In this document: piece after piece, positions 7,763-15,938 of the stretch
How positions within the stretch are numbered: position 1 is the stretch's first letter
Layout of the letters: each line of letters opens with the position of its first letter
DNA from: Bacteroidales bacterium
Lineage (GTDB): Bacteria > Bacteroidota > Bacteroidia > Bacteroidales > Tenuifilaceae
Direction: 5' to 3'
Length of the DNA: 41,667 nt
Assembly (NCBI GenBank): GCA_017454165.1
Contig: JAFTDN010000001.1
Coordinates: 1-41,667 of the forward strand
The notes under the pieces: generated by a model
The model's input: the letters and a program-made list of their open reading frames with translations, nothing else
Told to the model about the DNA's origin: nothing
The model's database searches: none
Program-made: the position numbers and the translations under genes

Positions 7763-8202
7763 TGCGGAATGCCGACCTGCCGGACCGCGCCCGTGCTACG
7801 GTCGATACGCAAGCATACATGGTGCAGCCCATTGGTGATGAGGATGTAGCCCGCGCAAAGCCTGACATTGTATCGGCAGGCCTGCCGCAGCACCTCATCG
7901 GACAGAGGCACAGAGGGTGCCTTGCACTCGGCCACCAGCAGGGGCTGCCCCTGGCGGTCGAACACCACCGCATCGGCCCGTTGCTGCATACCGTTCAGGC
8001 GCAGGGCGGCCTCCACCCGCATCAGCCCCATGGGCACCCCGCGATGCTGCACCAAAAAGTTCACGAGGTGCTGGCGCACCCACTCCTCGGGAGTCAGCAC
8101 CACGTAGCGCCTCCGCACAGGGTCGAAGATGCTCTCCCCATCGGTGCTCAGGCGGTAGGCATAGCTGGGCAGGTTGAGCCGTAGGCTGGTGGGCGACGAC
8201 AT
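7747..8202 (-). CDS. Orphan type I restriction R-subunit N-terminal domain protein (HSDR_N_2 family)
   Basis: A 151-residue stand-alone HSDR_N-like domain, a small protein family common in Bacteroidota and normally not linked to hsdM/hsdS. Visible are IFDPVRRRYVVLTPEEWVRQ at the start and the PD-(D/E)xK nuclease core: Glu in the helix, RADAVVFD with the metal-binding Asp, and VAECKA supplying the ExK pair, so catalytic residues look intact. I chose the start at 8202 and not the frame's first ATG at 8250 because the promoter box lies at 8238-8245, inside the longer version. No methylase or helicase genes are nearby, so a restriction role is doubtful. It overlaps the GNAT gene end by 16 bases. 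Confidence 0.8.
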   Translation of the reverse strand: MSSPTSLRLNLPSYAYRLSTDGESIFDPVRRRYVVLTPEEWVRQHLVNFLVQHRGVPMGLMRVEAALRLNGMQQRADAVVFDRQGQPLLVAECKAPSVPLSDEVLRQACRYNVRLCAGYILITNGLHHVCLRIDRSTGAVRQVGIPHYDEM

Positions 8203-8237
8203 GCTTGCTCGGTTGGGCTGCGCGGCATTGCGCAGGG

Positions 8238-8245
8238 CAAAGGTA
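8238..8245 (-). promoter_or_regulatory. -7 box of the HSDR_N gene
   Basis: TACCTTTG on the minus strand, 35 bases before the chosen start at 8202. No clear TTG at the -33 spacing. It decides against the longer reading frame beginning at 8250. Confidence 0.5.
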
Positions 8246-8267
8246 GGCATAATTCAGCAAAAATCAG

Positions 8268-8275
8268 TACCTTTG
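8268..8275 (+). promoter_or_regulatory. -7 box of the SMR gene, divergent from HSDR_N
   Basis: TACCTTTG on the plus strand, 22 bases away from the mirrored minus-strand box at 8238-8245. The leader to the ATG at 8341 is about 60 bases. It shows no hairpins that I can match to a guanidine (ykkC or mini-ykkC) riboswitch. Confidence 0.55.
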
Positions 8276-8340
8276 CCCCTGCCTTAGGAGGAGACGCCGG
8301 ATAGTGCCGCTGCCCTCAATAGATAGTAGGCTATGGTAAC

Positions 8341-8664
8341 ATGAACTGGTTCATTTTAATTGTAGCAGGGCTGTGCGAGGTGGGCTTCACCTTTTGCCTG
8401 GGCCGCGCCAAGGTGGCTGACGGGCTGGCCTGGTGGGGCTGGATGGGTGGATTTGCGGCCTTCACCATAGCGAGCATGGCCCTACTGGCCAAAGCATCGC
8501 AGACGCTCCCACTGGGCACGGCCTACCCCGTGTGGACGGGCATAGGCGCAGTGGGCACAGCGTTGGTGGGCATAGCATACTTCCACGAACCCGCCTCATT
8601 CTTACGTATATTTTTCATACTCACGCTAATAGCATCAATCGTGGGTCTTAAAGCGCTTTCATGA
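8341..8664 (+). CDS. SMR-family small multidrug/guanidinium exporter (SugE/Gdx type)
   Basis: A 107-residue membrane protein with four predicted transmembrane helices, the standard SMR size. The essential membrane glutamate is present at residue 13 (AGLCEVGFTF), the coupling residue for proton/substrate antiport. GTAYPVWTGIGAVG in the third helix is the signature shared by SMR proteins and is close to the Gdx/SugE branch (guanidinium export) and less like EmrE, an assignment I hold moderately. Works as an antiparallel dimer in the family. The stop codon overlaps the next start (ATGA at 8661-8664), so the two are translationally coupled. Confidence 0.85.
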   Translation: MNWFILIVAGLCEVGFTFCLGRAKVADGLAWWGWMGGFAAFTIASMALLAKASQTLPLGTAYPVWTGIGAVGTALVGIAYFHEPASFLRIFFILTLIASIVGLKALS

Positions 8665-9178
8665 TGGACTTCAGACCCATGCGCCGCGAGCGGCAACAGC
8701 TCGCCCTGGCCGACTGCATCGGCCTGCTAAAACGATGCACATCGGGCGTACTCGCCCTGCTGGGTGATGGGGGCTATCCCTACGCCGTGCCCATGAGCTA
8801 CGCCTACACCGCCGGGCGCATCATAATGCACTCGGCCCTGCATGGGCACAAGATGGACGCCATAGCGCAGCGCCCGCTGTGCTCATTCTGCGTGGTGGAC
8901 ATGGACGAGGTGCACCCCGCCGAGTACACGACCCACTTCCGCAGCGTGATCGTCTTTGGACGCATAGGTATTGTAGAGGATGCGGCGCAACGCCTGCAGG
9001 CCCTACGCGAGCTTGGGCAACGGTTCAACCCCAGCAATGAGATGGGGCTACAGCGCGAGATTGAACGGGGCTGGCCCACGTGGCCGTGCTGCAGCTCAGC
9101 ATAGAGCACATCACGGGCAAGGCGGCCATCGAGCTGACCGCGCATGGCCCACACCCCGATGGGCACAACGGTCGATAG
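8661..9178 (+). pseudogene. Pyridoxamine 5'-phosphate oxidase-like (NimA-type) flavin-binding protein, frameshifted
   Basis: The first 135 or so residues are a split-barrel flavin-binding protein of the NimA/pyridoxamine-phosphate-oxidase-related family (MRRERQQLALADC, GVLALLGDGGYPYAVPMSY, HGHKMDAI, FRSVIVFGRI). The frame then turns into an unrelated short tail and stops at 9104. The expected C-terminus, HVAVLQLSIEHITGKAAIEL, is encoded in another frame from 9077 and ends at a stop at 9176-9178. The break lies at the G-run 9067-9070: one additional G would restore the reading (…ERGLAHVAV…). So it is either a one-base deletion in the organism or a homopolymer sequencing/assembly error. The truncated product lacks the final strand/helix and about 30 residues. 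The start overlaps the SMR stop. Confidence 0.8.
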
Positions 9179-9184
9179 TGGGGC

Positions 9185-9215
9185 TTGCTCGCCCGCGTTT
9201 ATTTTCGTATCTTTG
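9185..9215 (+). promoter_or_regulatory. Promoter of the AMP nucleosidase-holA operon
   Basis: TTG at 9185-9187, 20 bases, TATCTTTG at 9208-9215: full consensus. The leader to the ATG at 9280 is about 60 bases. Confidence 0.7.
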
Positions 9216-9279
9216 CGCTGGGTGCAATGGTGCTACCCCACAGCACCTGTAGCACCCAGACCCCAAAAAACGTGCCCGC

Positions 9280-10062
9280 ATGATGAACACAAAACAAGAA
9301 ATCTGCGAGAACTGGCTCACCCGCTACACTGGTCAATCGCTCAACGAGTTCGGCTCGCACATCCTGCTGACCAACTTCAGGGGCTACCTCGAGCTGTTCG
9401 CCCAGCTCAACGGTGTGCCCATCAGGGAGCCGAGTGCCAACATGCCGTGCGCCACGGCCCATGGCATCACAATGATCGACTTCGGGATGGGTAGCCCCAA
9501 CGCGGCCACCATCATGGATCTGCTGAGCGCCATAAAGCCCAAAGCCGCCCTATTCCTGGGCAAGTGCGGTGGGCTGAAGCGTAAGAACAACGTGGGCGAT
9601 TTCATACTACCCATCGCGGCCATCAGGCACGAGGGCACGTCGAACGACTACCTGCCCCCCGAGGTACCCGCGCTGCCGGCATTCTCGCTGCAGCGCGTGG
9701 TATCATCGACCATACGCAACCACGAGCTGGACTACTGGACGGGCACCGTGCTCTCCACCAACCGCCGCGTGTGGGAGTACGATGAGGAGTTCAAGGGCTA
9801 CCTACGGCGCACACGCGCCATGGCCATCGACATGGAGACGGCCACCATATTCACCGTGGGCTTTTACAACGAAATTCCATCGGGTGCGCTGCTGCTGGTA
9901 TCGGATCAGCCCATGATCTCGGAGGGCATCAAGACCACGGCCAGCGACCGCCGCGTGAGCTCCATGTTCGTAGAGCAGCACATCCGCATTGGGATGGAGT
10001 CTCTACAGCTGCTCATCAACAATAGCCAATCAATCAAGCACCTACGCTTCGAATTCGAGTAA
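9280..10062 (+). CDS. amn: AMP nucleosidase
   Basis: A 260-residue nucleoside phosphorylase-fold enzyme of the short AMP nucleosidase type found in Bacteroidota, which hydrolyses AMP to adenine and ribose 5-phosphate. Landmarks are FGMGSPNAATIMD, LGKCGGLKRKNNVGDF (the phosphate/ribose loop), and the DMETATIF segment whose Met-Glu pair contacts the ribose in this superfamily. The long N-terminal regulatory domain of the enterobacterial enzyme is missing, as is normal for this group. A second ATG one codon in is an equally good start. It heads an operon with holA (11 bases on) and the class IV aminotransferase-like gene. Confidence 0.88.
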   Translation: MMNTKQEICENWLTRYTGQSLNEFGSHILLTNFRGYLELFAQLNGVPIREPSANMPCATAHGITMIDFGMGSPNAATIMDLLSAIKPKAALFLGKCGGLKRKNNVGDFILPIAAIRHEGTSNDYLPPEVPALPAFSLQRVVSSTIRNHELDYWTGTVLSTNRRVWEYDEEFKGYLRRTRAMAIDMETATIFTVGFYNEIPSGALLLVSDQPMISEGIKTTASDRRVSSMFVEQHIRIGMESLQLLINNSQSIKHLRFEFE

Positions 10063-10073
10063 CGCACACCACC

Positions 10074-11117
10074 ATGGCCACCTCCAAAAGCGGCAATTCG
10101 TTCGCCGAGATCATGAGCGAGCTACAGGGCAAGAAGTACAGGCCCGTGTACTTCCTCACTGGCGATGAACCCTACTACATCGACAAAATATCGGACTACA
10201 TAGAGCACCACGTGCTGCGCGATGATGAGAAGGTGTTCAACCAGACGGTGCTCTACGGCAAGGAGGTGAACGTGCGCGACATCATCACCGATGCCCGGCG
10301 CTTCCCGCTCAACGCCGACCACCTGGTCATCATCATCAAGGAAGCGCAGAACGTCAAGAACCTGCACGAGCTAGCGCTATACCTACAATCGCCACAGCCC
10401 TCCACCATACTGACGATCTGCCACAAGCCCAAAGCCGACAGGGGGGGGGAGCGCGGGGCCAAGCTCGCCGCCCTGACCAAGGCGGTGGCGAAAGCGGGCG
10501 GCATCAAATTCGATTCCAACAAGCTGTACGACAATCAGGTGCCAGCGTGGGTGCAGGACTACCTCGCGCCAAAGGGCGTAAAAATAGACCCCGTGGCGGG
10601 CCAGCTGCTAGTGGAGCACCTGGGCAACGACCTGAACAAGATAGCCCATGAGCTCGACAAGCTCATAATAGCCCTGCCGCAGGGCACCACCGCCATAGGC
10701 CCCAAGCAGGTGGAAGACAACATCGGTATAAGCAAGGACTTCAACCGGTTCGAGCTCACCAAGGCCATAAGCGAGCGCAACGTGATGAAGTGCAACATGA
10801 TTGCCAACCATTTCGCCCATACCCCCAACACCAACCCGCTGGTGCTCACCATGAGCACCCTGCACCAGCACTTCGTCCGCATCATGAAAGCGCACCTGCT
10901 GGCCCAAGCCCCCGACCAGGAGCTGGCCCAGGCCCTAGGTGTAAACCCATACTTCGTGCGCGAGTACCGCGCCGCCACGCGGAGGTACAGCCTGCAAAAA
11001 GCTGCCGCCGTGCTCACCCTGCTACGCGACTATGACCTGCGCTCGAAGGGCATCAACAACGGCACCGCCGACCACGGCGAGCTGCTGCGCGAGCTGCTCT
11101 TCTACATCCTACACTAG
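10074..11117 (+). CDS. holA: DNA polymerase III delta subunit
   Basis: A 347-residue HolA, the clamp-loader subunit that opens the sliding clamp. The N-terminal domain shows the conserved PVYFLTGDEPYYIDKIS and the later FPLNADHLVIIIKEA segment, which corresponds to the FGxxRLVxV motif of family members; the middle has LVEHLGNDLNKIAHELDKL, the conserved linker to the AAA lid; and the C-terminus is the expected all-helical domain with LRDYDLRSKGI. Length is right for the family. It lies 11 bases after amn and 4 bases before the TTG start of the next gene, so all three share a transcript. Confidence 0.93.
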   Translation: MATSKSGNSFAEIMSELQGKKYRPVYFLTGDEPYYIDKISDYIEHHVLRDDEKVFNQTVLYGKEVNVRDIITDARRFPLNADHLVIIIKEAQNVKNLHELALYLQSPQPSTILTICHKPKADRGGERGAKLAALTKAVAKAGGIKFDSNKLYDNQVPAWVQDYLAPKGVKIDPVAGQLLVEHLGNDLNKIAHELDKLIIALPQGTTAIGPKQVEDNIGISKDFNRFELTKAISERNVMKCNMIANHFAHTPNTNPLVLTMSTLHQHFVRIMKAHLLAQAPDQELAQALGVNPYFVREYRAATRRYSLQKAAAVLTLLRDYDLRSKGINNGTADHGELLRELLFYILH

Positions 11118-11121
11118 ACCG

Positions 11122-12003
11122 TTGTCCATCAGAAACCTAATATATGCCCAGGGCGACTTCATCGATGGCGATGGGCCCGCCATCAGGCCGAGCAACGCCA
11201 TGTTCACGCATGGCGATGGCACCTACGAGGACATACTCGCCTTCGGCACCCAGGCCCGCCACCTCGACGCCCACCTCGCGCTGCTGCACGAGAGCCTCAA
11301 GGTGCTGGGCATAGAGCCCCCGCTGCTGCTGTTCGACCAGGAGAACGTGGGGAAGCTCATCACCCGCCTGCTCAATCGCAACCGCATATTCGACAGCGCC
11401 CAGGTGCGCATCACCGTCAGCCGGAATGCAGCAGCCCACCAGCCAGGCGAGATGGTGGTGCAGACGCGCCCTCTGGGCTACAAGCGCTTCCCATTCCTCG
11501 ACGAGGGGATGCGCCTGGACATCCTGGAGGCCCCCTGCAAGCCCATCGACATGCTGGCCCGCATACGGGGCAGCCACCGCCTGCTCGAAGTGCTGGCCCG
11601 CCAGCACGCCCAGCGTCAAGATGCCGACACCTGCATCATAATGAACACCGAGCAGCGGGTGGCCGAAACGCCGATGGGCAGCATATTCATAGTGCGGGGC
11701 AGCAAGCTCTACACCCCATCGCTGGGCGAGGGCTGCTGCCCCAACCCCATGCGCGATTTGGTGTGCAGGGTGGCCCCCGCCATGGGGTTTGATGTCGACA
11801 ACCAAGTGGGGCTCCGCATCGGGGCGATCCAGAATGCCCGGGAGGTGTTCGTGGCCTCCCCTCTGAGCGGCATCACGTGGGTGAAGGCCTTCCGCAACCA
11901 CCGCTACTACAACGAGGTGAGCCGCATCCTGCATCAAGAAGTGTCGAGGCTCACTTTCGACACCTACCCCCCGCCGCCCAAGGTGGGGGCATGCGGTGGT
12001 TAG
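11122..12003 (+). CDS. Class IV aminotransferase-fold protein lacking the PLP lysine
   Basis: A 293-residue protein of the branched-chain aminotransferase/aminodeoxychorismate lyase fold. I start it at a TTG at 11122, 4 bases after holA, because this gives the family's usual N-terminus (NLIYAQGDFIDGDG, then NAMFTHGDGTYEDI); an ATG upstream would lie inside holA. The region aligning with E. coli PabC IKHLNRLEQV reads IRGSHRLLEV here, so the Schiff-base lysine is Arg149. Nearby the family's E-x-(S/T)-x-x-N-x-F has ETPMGSIF (Asn to Ser) and the cofactor-phosphate loop GC-x-x-G-x-MR reads GCCPNPMR. The C-terminal half is otherwise well conserved and the frame is intact. This suggests a PLP-independent or non-enzymatic descendant kept under selection; decay at an early stage is the alternative. 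Confidence 0.8.
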   Translation: MSIRNLIYAQGDFIDGDGPAIRPSNAMFTHGDGTYEDILAFGTQARHLDAHLALLHESLKVLGIEPPLLLFDQENVGKLITRLLNRNRIFDSAQVRITVSRNAAAHQPGEMVVQTRPLGYKRFPFLDEGMRLDILEAPCKPIDMLARIRGSHRLLEVLARQHAQRQDADTCIIMNTEQRVAETPMGSIFIVRGSKLYTPSLGEGCCPNPMRDLVCRVAPAMGFDVDNQVGLRIGAIQNAREVFVASPLSGITWVKAFRNHRYYNEVSRILHQEVSRLTFDTYPPPPKVGACGG

Positions 12004-12015
12004 CGAACAATTTAC

Positions 12016-12023
12016 TACCTTTG
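12016..12023 (+). promoter_or_regulatory. -7 box of the PASTA gene
   Basis: TACCTTTG, 34 bases before the ATG at 12058 and 13 bases past the stop of the preceding gene. No proper TTG at the -33 position. Confidence 0.5.
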
Positions 12024-12057
12024 CCCACAGGGCAATCGACCAACAACACCACAAATC

Positions 12058-12936
12058 ATGGAGAGACTCAAGACGCTGCTGCGCAAGATGCTGCTCAACA
12101 CCTACGTAAAAACCCTGCTCACGGGCATAGCGGTGGCAGTGGGCTTGGTGCTGGGCACAGCCATATTCCTACACATCCAAACGCAACATGGCCGCTCGTT
12201 CCCCGTACCCGACCTGCGCGGGCTACAGGCCGATGAGGTGGCCGGCATCGCCAGCCAGCACCACCTGCGGGCCGAAATTACCGACTCATCGTACATCATG
12301 AACCGCGCCCCCGGCGTGGTGATAGAGCAGAACCCCGAGCCCGGCACCCATGTGAAGAACAACCGCCGCGTGTTCCTGGCAATCAACGCCCGCAGCCCCA
12401 TGATGATCCACATGCCCAACGTGATGGGCTACACCCTGCGGCAGGCAAAGGCCATCCTGGAGCAGGACGGGCTCGAGGTGGGTACGCTCAGGTTCAAGCC
12501 CGACCTCGGTGTTTACAACGTGCTCGGGCAGGAGCTCGATGGGGCCAATGTTGAGGCTGGACAAGAAATTCCCAAAGGCTCGAAGATAACGCTAGTGCTG
12601 GGCCGCGGCATGTACGGGGAACAGACCAACCTGCCCCAGCTCATCGGGCTAAAGCTCGGCGATGCCCGCAACCTCATCATCGAGGCGGCCCTAAACGTGG
12701 GCAAAATACAGTTCGATGAAACAATAAAGGACTACAAGGACTCGTTATCGGCCAGGGTGTACGACCAATACCCCGCCTACTCGGAGCCCAACGACATCGC
12801 TTTCGGCACAAAGGTAAACATCTGGCTCACGCTGAACCAAAGCCGCATACGCTCCACGCAGCACGACAGCGCCCACATCTACAGAGGCGAGACCACCAGC
12901 TCGGGCCACATCGATGAAGATGAAATACTAGACTAG
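12058..12936 (+). CDS. PASTA-domain membrane protein
   Basis: A 292-residue protein with a short cytoplasmic Lys/Arg-rich start, one transmembrane helix at about residues 20-40 and three periplasmic PASTA domains (about 44-115, 118-185, 190-265), recognisable from FPVPDLRGLQADEV, MPNVMGYTLRQAKAIL and LPQLIGLKLGDARNLII, each followed by a VxxQxPxPG-like turn (EQNPEPGTHV in the first). PASTA domains bind muropeptides or beta-lactam-like ligands; here there is no kinase or transpeptidase domain attached. In Bacteroidota such a protein is typically encoded close to rluD and ddl, as it is here. A cell-wall role is inferred from the domain and neighbours. Confidence 0.88.
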   Translation: MERLKTLLRKMLLNTYVKTLLTGIAVAVGLVLGTAIFLHIQTQHGRSFPVPDLRGLQADEVAGIASQHHLRAEITDSSYIMNRAPGVVIEQNPEPGTHVKNNRRVFLAINARSPMMIHMPNVMGYTLRQAKAILEQDGLEVGTLRFKPDLGVYNVLGQELDGANVEAGQEIPKGSKITLVLGRGMYGEQTNLPQLIGLKLGDARNLIIEAALNVGKIQFDETIKDYKDSLSARVYDQYPAYSEPNDIAFGTKVNIWLTLNQSRIRSTQHDSAHIYRGETTSSGHIDEDEILD

Positions 12937-12952
12937 CCGCGTCATCCCAGCC

Positions 12953-14836
12953 ATGCCCCCAAAGGCCCTGATAACAAACGCCCTGCTGATAGCCCTTTGG
13001 TTATTGGCCCCCGCAGCCACCGCCCGTACGGTCGGCACCGATACGCTGCGGCTCCCATTTTTCGATGACTTCGCCCAGATGCGCCCCCACCCCTCGCCCG
13101 CCCTATGGGAGCCTAGTGGCGGCGTGCTCACCAACCTGCGCTACGCGCTGAACCTCAAAACCATAGGCACCGCCACGTTCGATGCGGCCTCCGCCAGCGG
13201 CCCGCTGTACCCGCAGCTCCGCACCACGCCGCAGCTGGCCGACACCCTCACCTCGCGGCCCATCAACCTCGCCCTGCGCCCCGCCGACAGCCTCTACCTC
13301 TCGTTCTGCATACAGCCCCAAGGGCTGGGCTACGCCCCCAGCGAGCGCGACTCGCTGGTGCTCGAGCTGCTCGACTCCGCTGGATACTGGCACCGAGCGT
13401 GGGCAGCATCGGCCGATGTAGCAGCGCAAACGCTCACCCAGCGCACCTACCAGCGCACCCACACCCACAGCACCAATAAGCTATGCAGCCGCTTCCACAC
13501 CGTGATGCTGCCCATCACCGACACCATATTCATGCATAAAGCGTTCAGGTTCAGATTTATGAACTACGCCTCGCTCGACAAGCACCAGTCAACCCCCAGC
13601 CAGCAGGGCAACTGCGACCACTGGATGCTCGACCTAGTACACCTCGATGCCCACCGCCACGCCGCCGACACCGCCCTGAACGATGTGGCCTTCTGCCAGC
13701 CCATAGCCCCGATCATGCTGGGATACACAGCCGTGCCTTGGTCGCACGTCAACGCCGAAACCAAGCGCATCCTATTCCCCCACCCCATGCAGCTCACCAC
13801 CACCTACGCCAACCTAGGCGATTCCGTGTGGAATGTCACCCGGCACTACCAGATCATCGACCTGTCGGGGCATACCAGCACGGTGCAGTCCTTCTCGGGC
13901 GGCTCGGAGAACAGCGAGCCATGGGCCGTGGACACCTTCACCCGCAACTTCGAGTACAACGATGACTTCCCATCGGCCTGGGCCGATTCGGCCAAGTTCC
14001 GCTTTGTGGCCTACCTCAGCACCGACAACGACCCCCGCACCGCACACCTGCGCCACAACGACACCCTACGCGCCGACCTGTGCCTGCACAACTACTACGC
14101 CTACGATGACGGCACAGCCGAATCGGGCTGGGGCATGTCGGGCATAGGCACCAGCCGGGCCATGGCCGCCATGCGCTTCAGCTGCCTTAAAGCCGACACC
14201 CTGCAAGGCGTGATGATGTACTTCAACCGCACCCCGAACAACGCCAACGCCACCAGCTTCACCCTGACCGTGTGGGACGATGACCACGGCCAGCCAGGAC
14301 GCATAATAGCCCAGCGCACGGGCGTTAGAACCACCTACGCCGATAGCCTGAACCGATTTGTGTCGTACAGCATCCCCCCCACCTTCATAGCCAAGGGTAG
14401 CACGTTCTACGTGGGCTGGCAGCAGGTTTACGACCGCTTTATGCACGTGGGCGTAGATCTGAACACCCAGCACAACGACAAGCTGCTCTACAACATGGGC
14501 AGCGGCTGGCAGCCAGTGGGTTGGAGCGGCACGCTAATGCTACGGCCCATCATGGGCAGCACCCACACCCCCACTGGCATAGCTCGGCCACAGCCCAAAC
14601 CTCAGCACCAGCTACGGCTGCACCCCAACCCCGCCAGCACAATAGTGCACATAGCCACCGAGGGCCAATCCCTCCCCACCACGCTGGAGCTGTACTCCCC
14701 CACTGGAGCATTGGTACTCAGCCTGCGCAACGCGCAACAAATCAGCGTGGAGCACCTACAGCCAGGGCTATACATACTACGCGCACGGTTCGCCGATGGA
14801 CAACAGGCCACAAGCAAGCTGATAATAAGCCGATGA
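12953..14836 (+). CDS. Type IX secretion substrate with C-terminal sorting domain
   Basis: A 627-residue secreted protein. Residues 1-25 are a signal peptide ending near ATAR. The middle is beta-rich with Trp/Tyr/Asn-rich jelly-roll-like stretches (FFDDFAQM at the mature start, YAYDDGTAESGWGM, GSTFYVGWQQ near 480) seen in many extracellular Bacteroidota proteins. The last 75 residues are a typical T9SS type A sorting domain: LHPNPAS at the start, ELYSPTGALV in the middle and LQPGLYILRA near the end, finishing in KLIISR. The cargo's activity is not recognisable. It is 16 bases after the PASTA gene, and its stop overlaps the start of the pseudouridine synthase gene (ATGA), so the three form an operon. 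Confidence 0.85.
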   Translation: MPPKALITNALLIALWLLAPAATARTVGTDTLRLPFFDDFAQMRPHPSPALWEPSGGVLTNLRYALNLKTIGTATFDAASASGPLYPQLRTTPQLADTLTSRPINLALRPADSLYLSFCIQPQGLGYAPSERDSLVLELLDSAGYWHRAWAASADVAAQTLTQRTYQRTHTHSTNKLCSRFHTVMLPITDTIFMHKAFRFRFMNYASLDKHQSTPSQQGNCDHWMLDLVHLDAHRHAADTALNDVAFCQPIAPIMLGYTAVPWSHVNAETKRILFPHPMQLTTTYANLGDSVWNVTRHYQIIDLSGHTSTVQSFSGGSENSEPWAVDTFTRNFEYNDDFPSAWADSAKFRFVAYLSTDNDPRTAHLRHNDTLRADLCLHNYYAYDDGTAESGWGMSGIGTSRAMAAMRFSCLKADTLQGVMMYFNRTPNNANATSFTLTVWDDDHGQPGRIIAQRTGVRTTYADSLNRFVSYSIPPTFIAKGSTFYVGWQQVYDRFMHVGVDLNTQHNDKLLYNMGSGWQPVGWSGTLMLRPIMGSTHTPTGIARPQPKPQHQLRLHPNPASTIVHIATEGQSLPTTLELYSPTGALVLSLRNAQQISVEHLQPGLYILRARFADGQQATSKLIISR

Positions 14837-15885
14837 CTGACTGCGACAACACAGCCCCACAACCCGATGAGCAGGAGCTATTTGAGCATCACCGATTTAC
14901 GGTGGATCCTGGGCAAACCGCCATGCGGATAGACCTGTTCCTATCCGACCGCATAGGCAGCGGGGTCAGCCGTAGCCGCATACAAACAGCCGCCGAGGCG
15001 GGCTGCATAGTGGTGAACGGGCAGCCCGTAAGGGCATCGTACAAAATAAAGCCGCTCGACACTATTGCCGTGATGCTCCCCACCCCGCCCCACGAGCTGG
15101 AGGTGGGACCAGAGGACATCCCCATTGACATCGCATACGAAGACGATGACCTGCTAGTGGTGAACAAGGCCGCCGGCATGGTAGTGCACCCCGCCCACGG
15201 CAACTACACCGGCACGCTGGTGAACGCCCTGATGCACCACCTGCGCCACCTGCCGCTATTCTGCTCGGGGCAGACGCGCCCCGGCCTCGTGCACAGGATA
15301 GACAAGAACACCTCGGGCCTGCTCGTGGTGGGCAAGCACGAGCAGGCCACCAACGCGCTGGCCAAGCAGTTCTTCGATCGCACCACCTCGCGCCGCTACG
15401 CGGCGCTGGCCTGGGGCGACATGGAGGGTGAAGAGGGCACCATCACAGGCAACATCGACCGCTGCCCCAACGACCGCACCCGCAGGCGCGTCTGCCCGCC
15501 CGAACAGGGTAAGCACGCCATCACCCACTGGCGCGTAACGGAACGCTTCGGCCTTGTAACCCTAGTGGAGTGCCAGCTCGAGACCGGACGCACACACCAA
15601 ATCAGAGTCCACTTTGAGCACATCCGCCACCCGCTATTCAACGATGAGGTGTACGGCGGCAACCGCATAGTGAAGGGCAACCCCACTACCAAGTTCAGGC
15701 AGTTCATCGACAACTGCTTCGCCGTGTGCCCCCGGCAGGCCCTGCACGCCCAAACGCTCGGCTTCACGCACCCCCGCACGGGGCAGCCCATGCACTTCGA
15801 GACCGCCCTGCCCCCCGACATAGCCGGGGCCATCGCCAAATGGCGCACCTACGTCCGCTACGCCCCACCGCCCCTCGACGATTGA
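14833..15885 (+). CDS. rluD: RluA/RluD-family 23S rRNA pseudouridine synthase
   Basis: A 350-residue enzyme that isomerises uridines in large-subunit rRNA. An S4 RNA-binding domain covers about residues 30-95 (RIDLFLSDRIGSGVSRSRIQ, GCIVVNGQPV). The catalytic domain follows with VVNKAAGMVVHP and the signature HRIDKNTSGLLVV, whose Asp157 is the catalytic nucleophile; GRTHQIRVH marks motif III. RluD is the best assignment because of the S4 domain and length, but the exact target site cannot be read from sequence. The start at 14833 overlaps the stop of the T9SS substrate gene, implying translational coupling; a longer upstream reading in the same frame is overlap with that gene and not protein. 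Confidence 0.9.
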   Translation: MTDCDNTAPQPDEQELFEHHRFTVDPGQTAMRIDLFLSDRIGSGVSRSRIQTAAEAGCIVVNGQPVRASYKIKPLDTIAVMLPTPPHELEVGPEDIPIDIAYEDDDLLVVNKAAGMVVHPAHGNYTGTLVNALMHHLRHLPLFCSGQTRPGLVHRIDKNTSGLLVVGKHEQATNALAKQFFDRTTSRRYAALAWGDMEGEEGTITGNIDRCPNDRTRRRVCPPEQGKHAITHWRVTERFGLVTLVECQLETGRTHQIRVHFEHIRHPLFNDEVYGGNRIVKGNPTTKFRQFIDNCFAVCPRQALHAQTLGFTHPRTGQPMHFETALPPDIAGAIAKWRTYVRYAPPPLDD

Positions 15886-15938
15886 CCTTGGTACATTTTT
15901 TGCACCTCGCCCAGCATACCCCAAAACCACGCACAGCC

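Noticed and set aside
7884..8175. Possible restriction-modification system
   Set aside because: Only the small HSDR_N-like protein is present; no methylase, specificity or helicase gene.
8276..8340. Guanidine riboswitch in front of the SMR gene
   Set aside because: The leader shows neither paired ACGR hairpins (mini-ykkC) nor a ykkC-like core. The exporter could be a Gdx, but the riboswitch is not supported.
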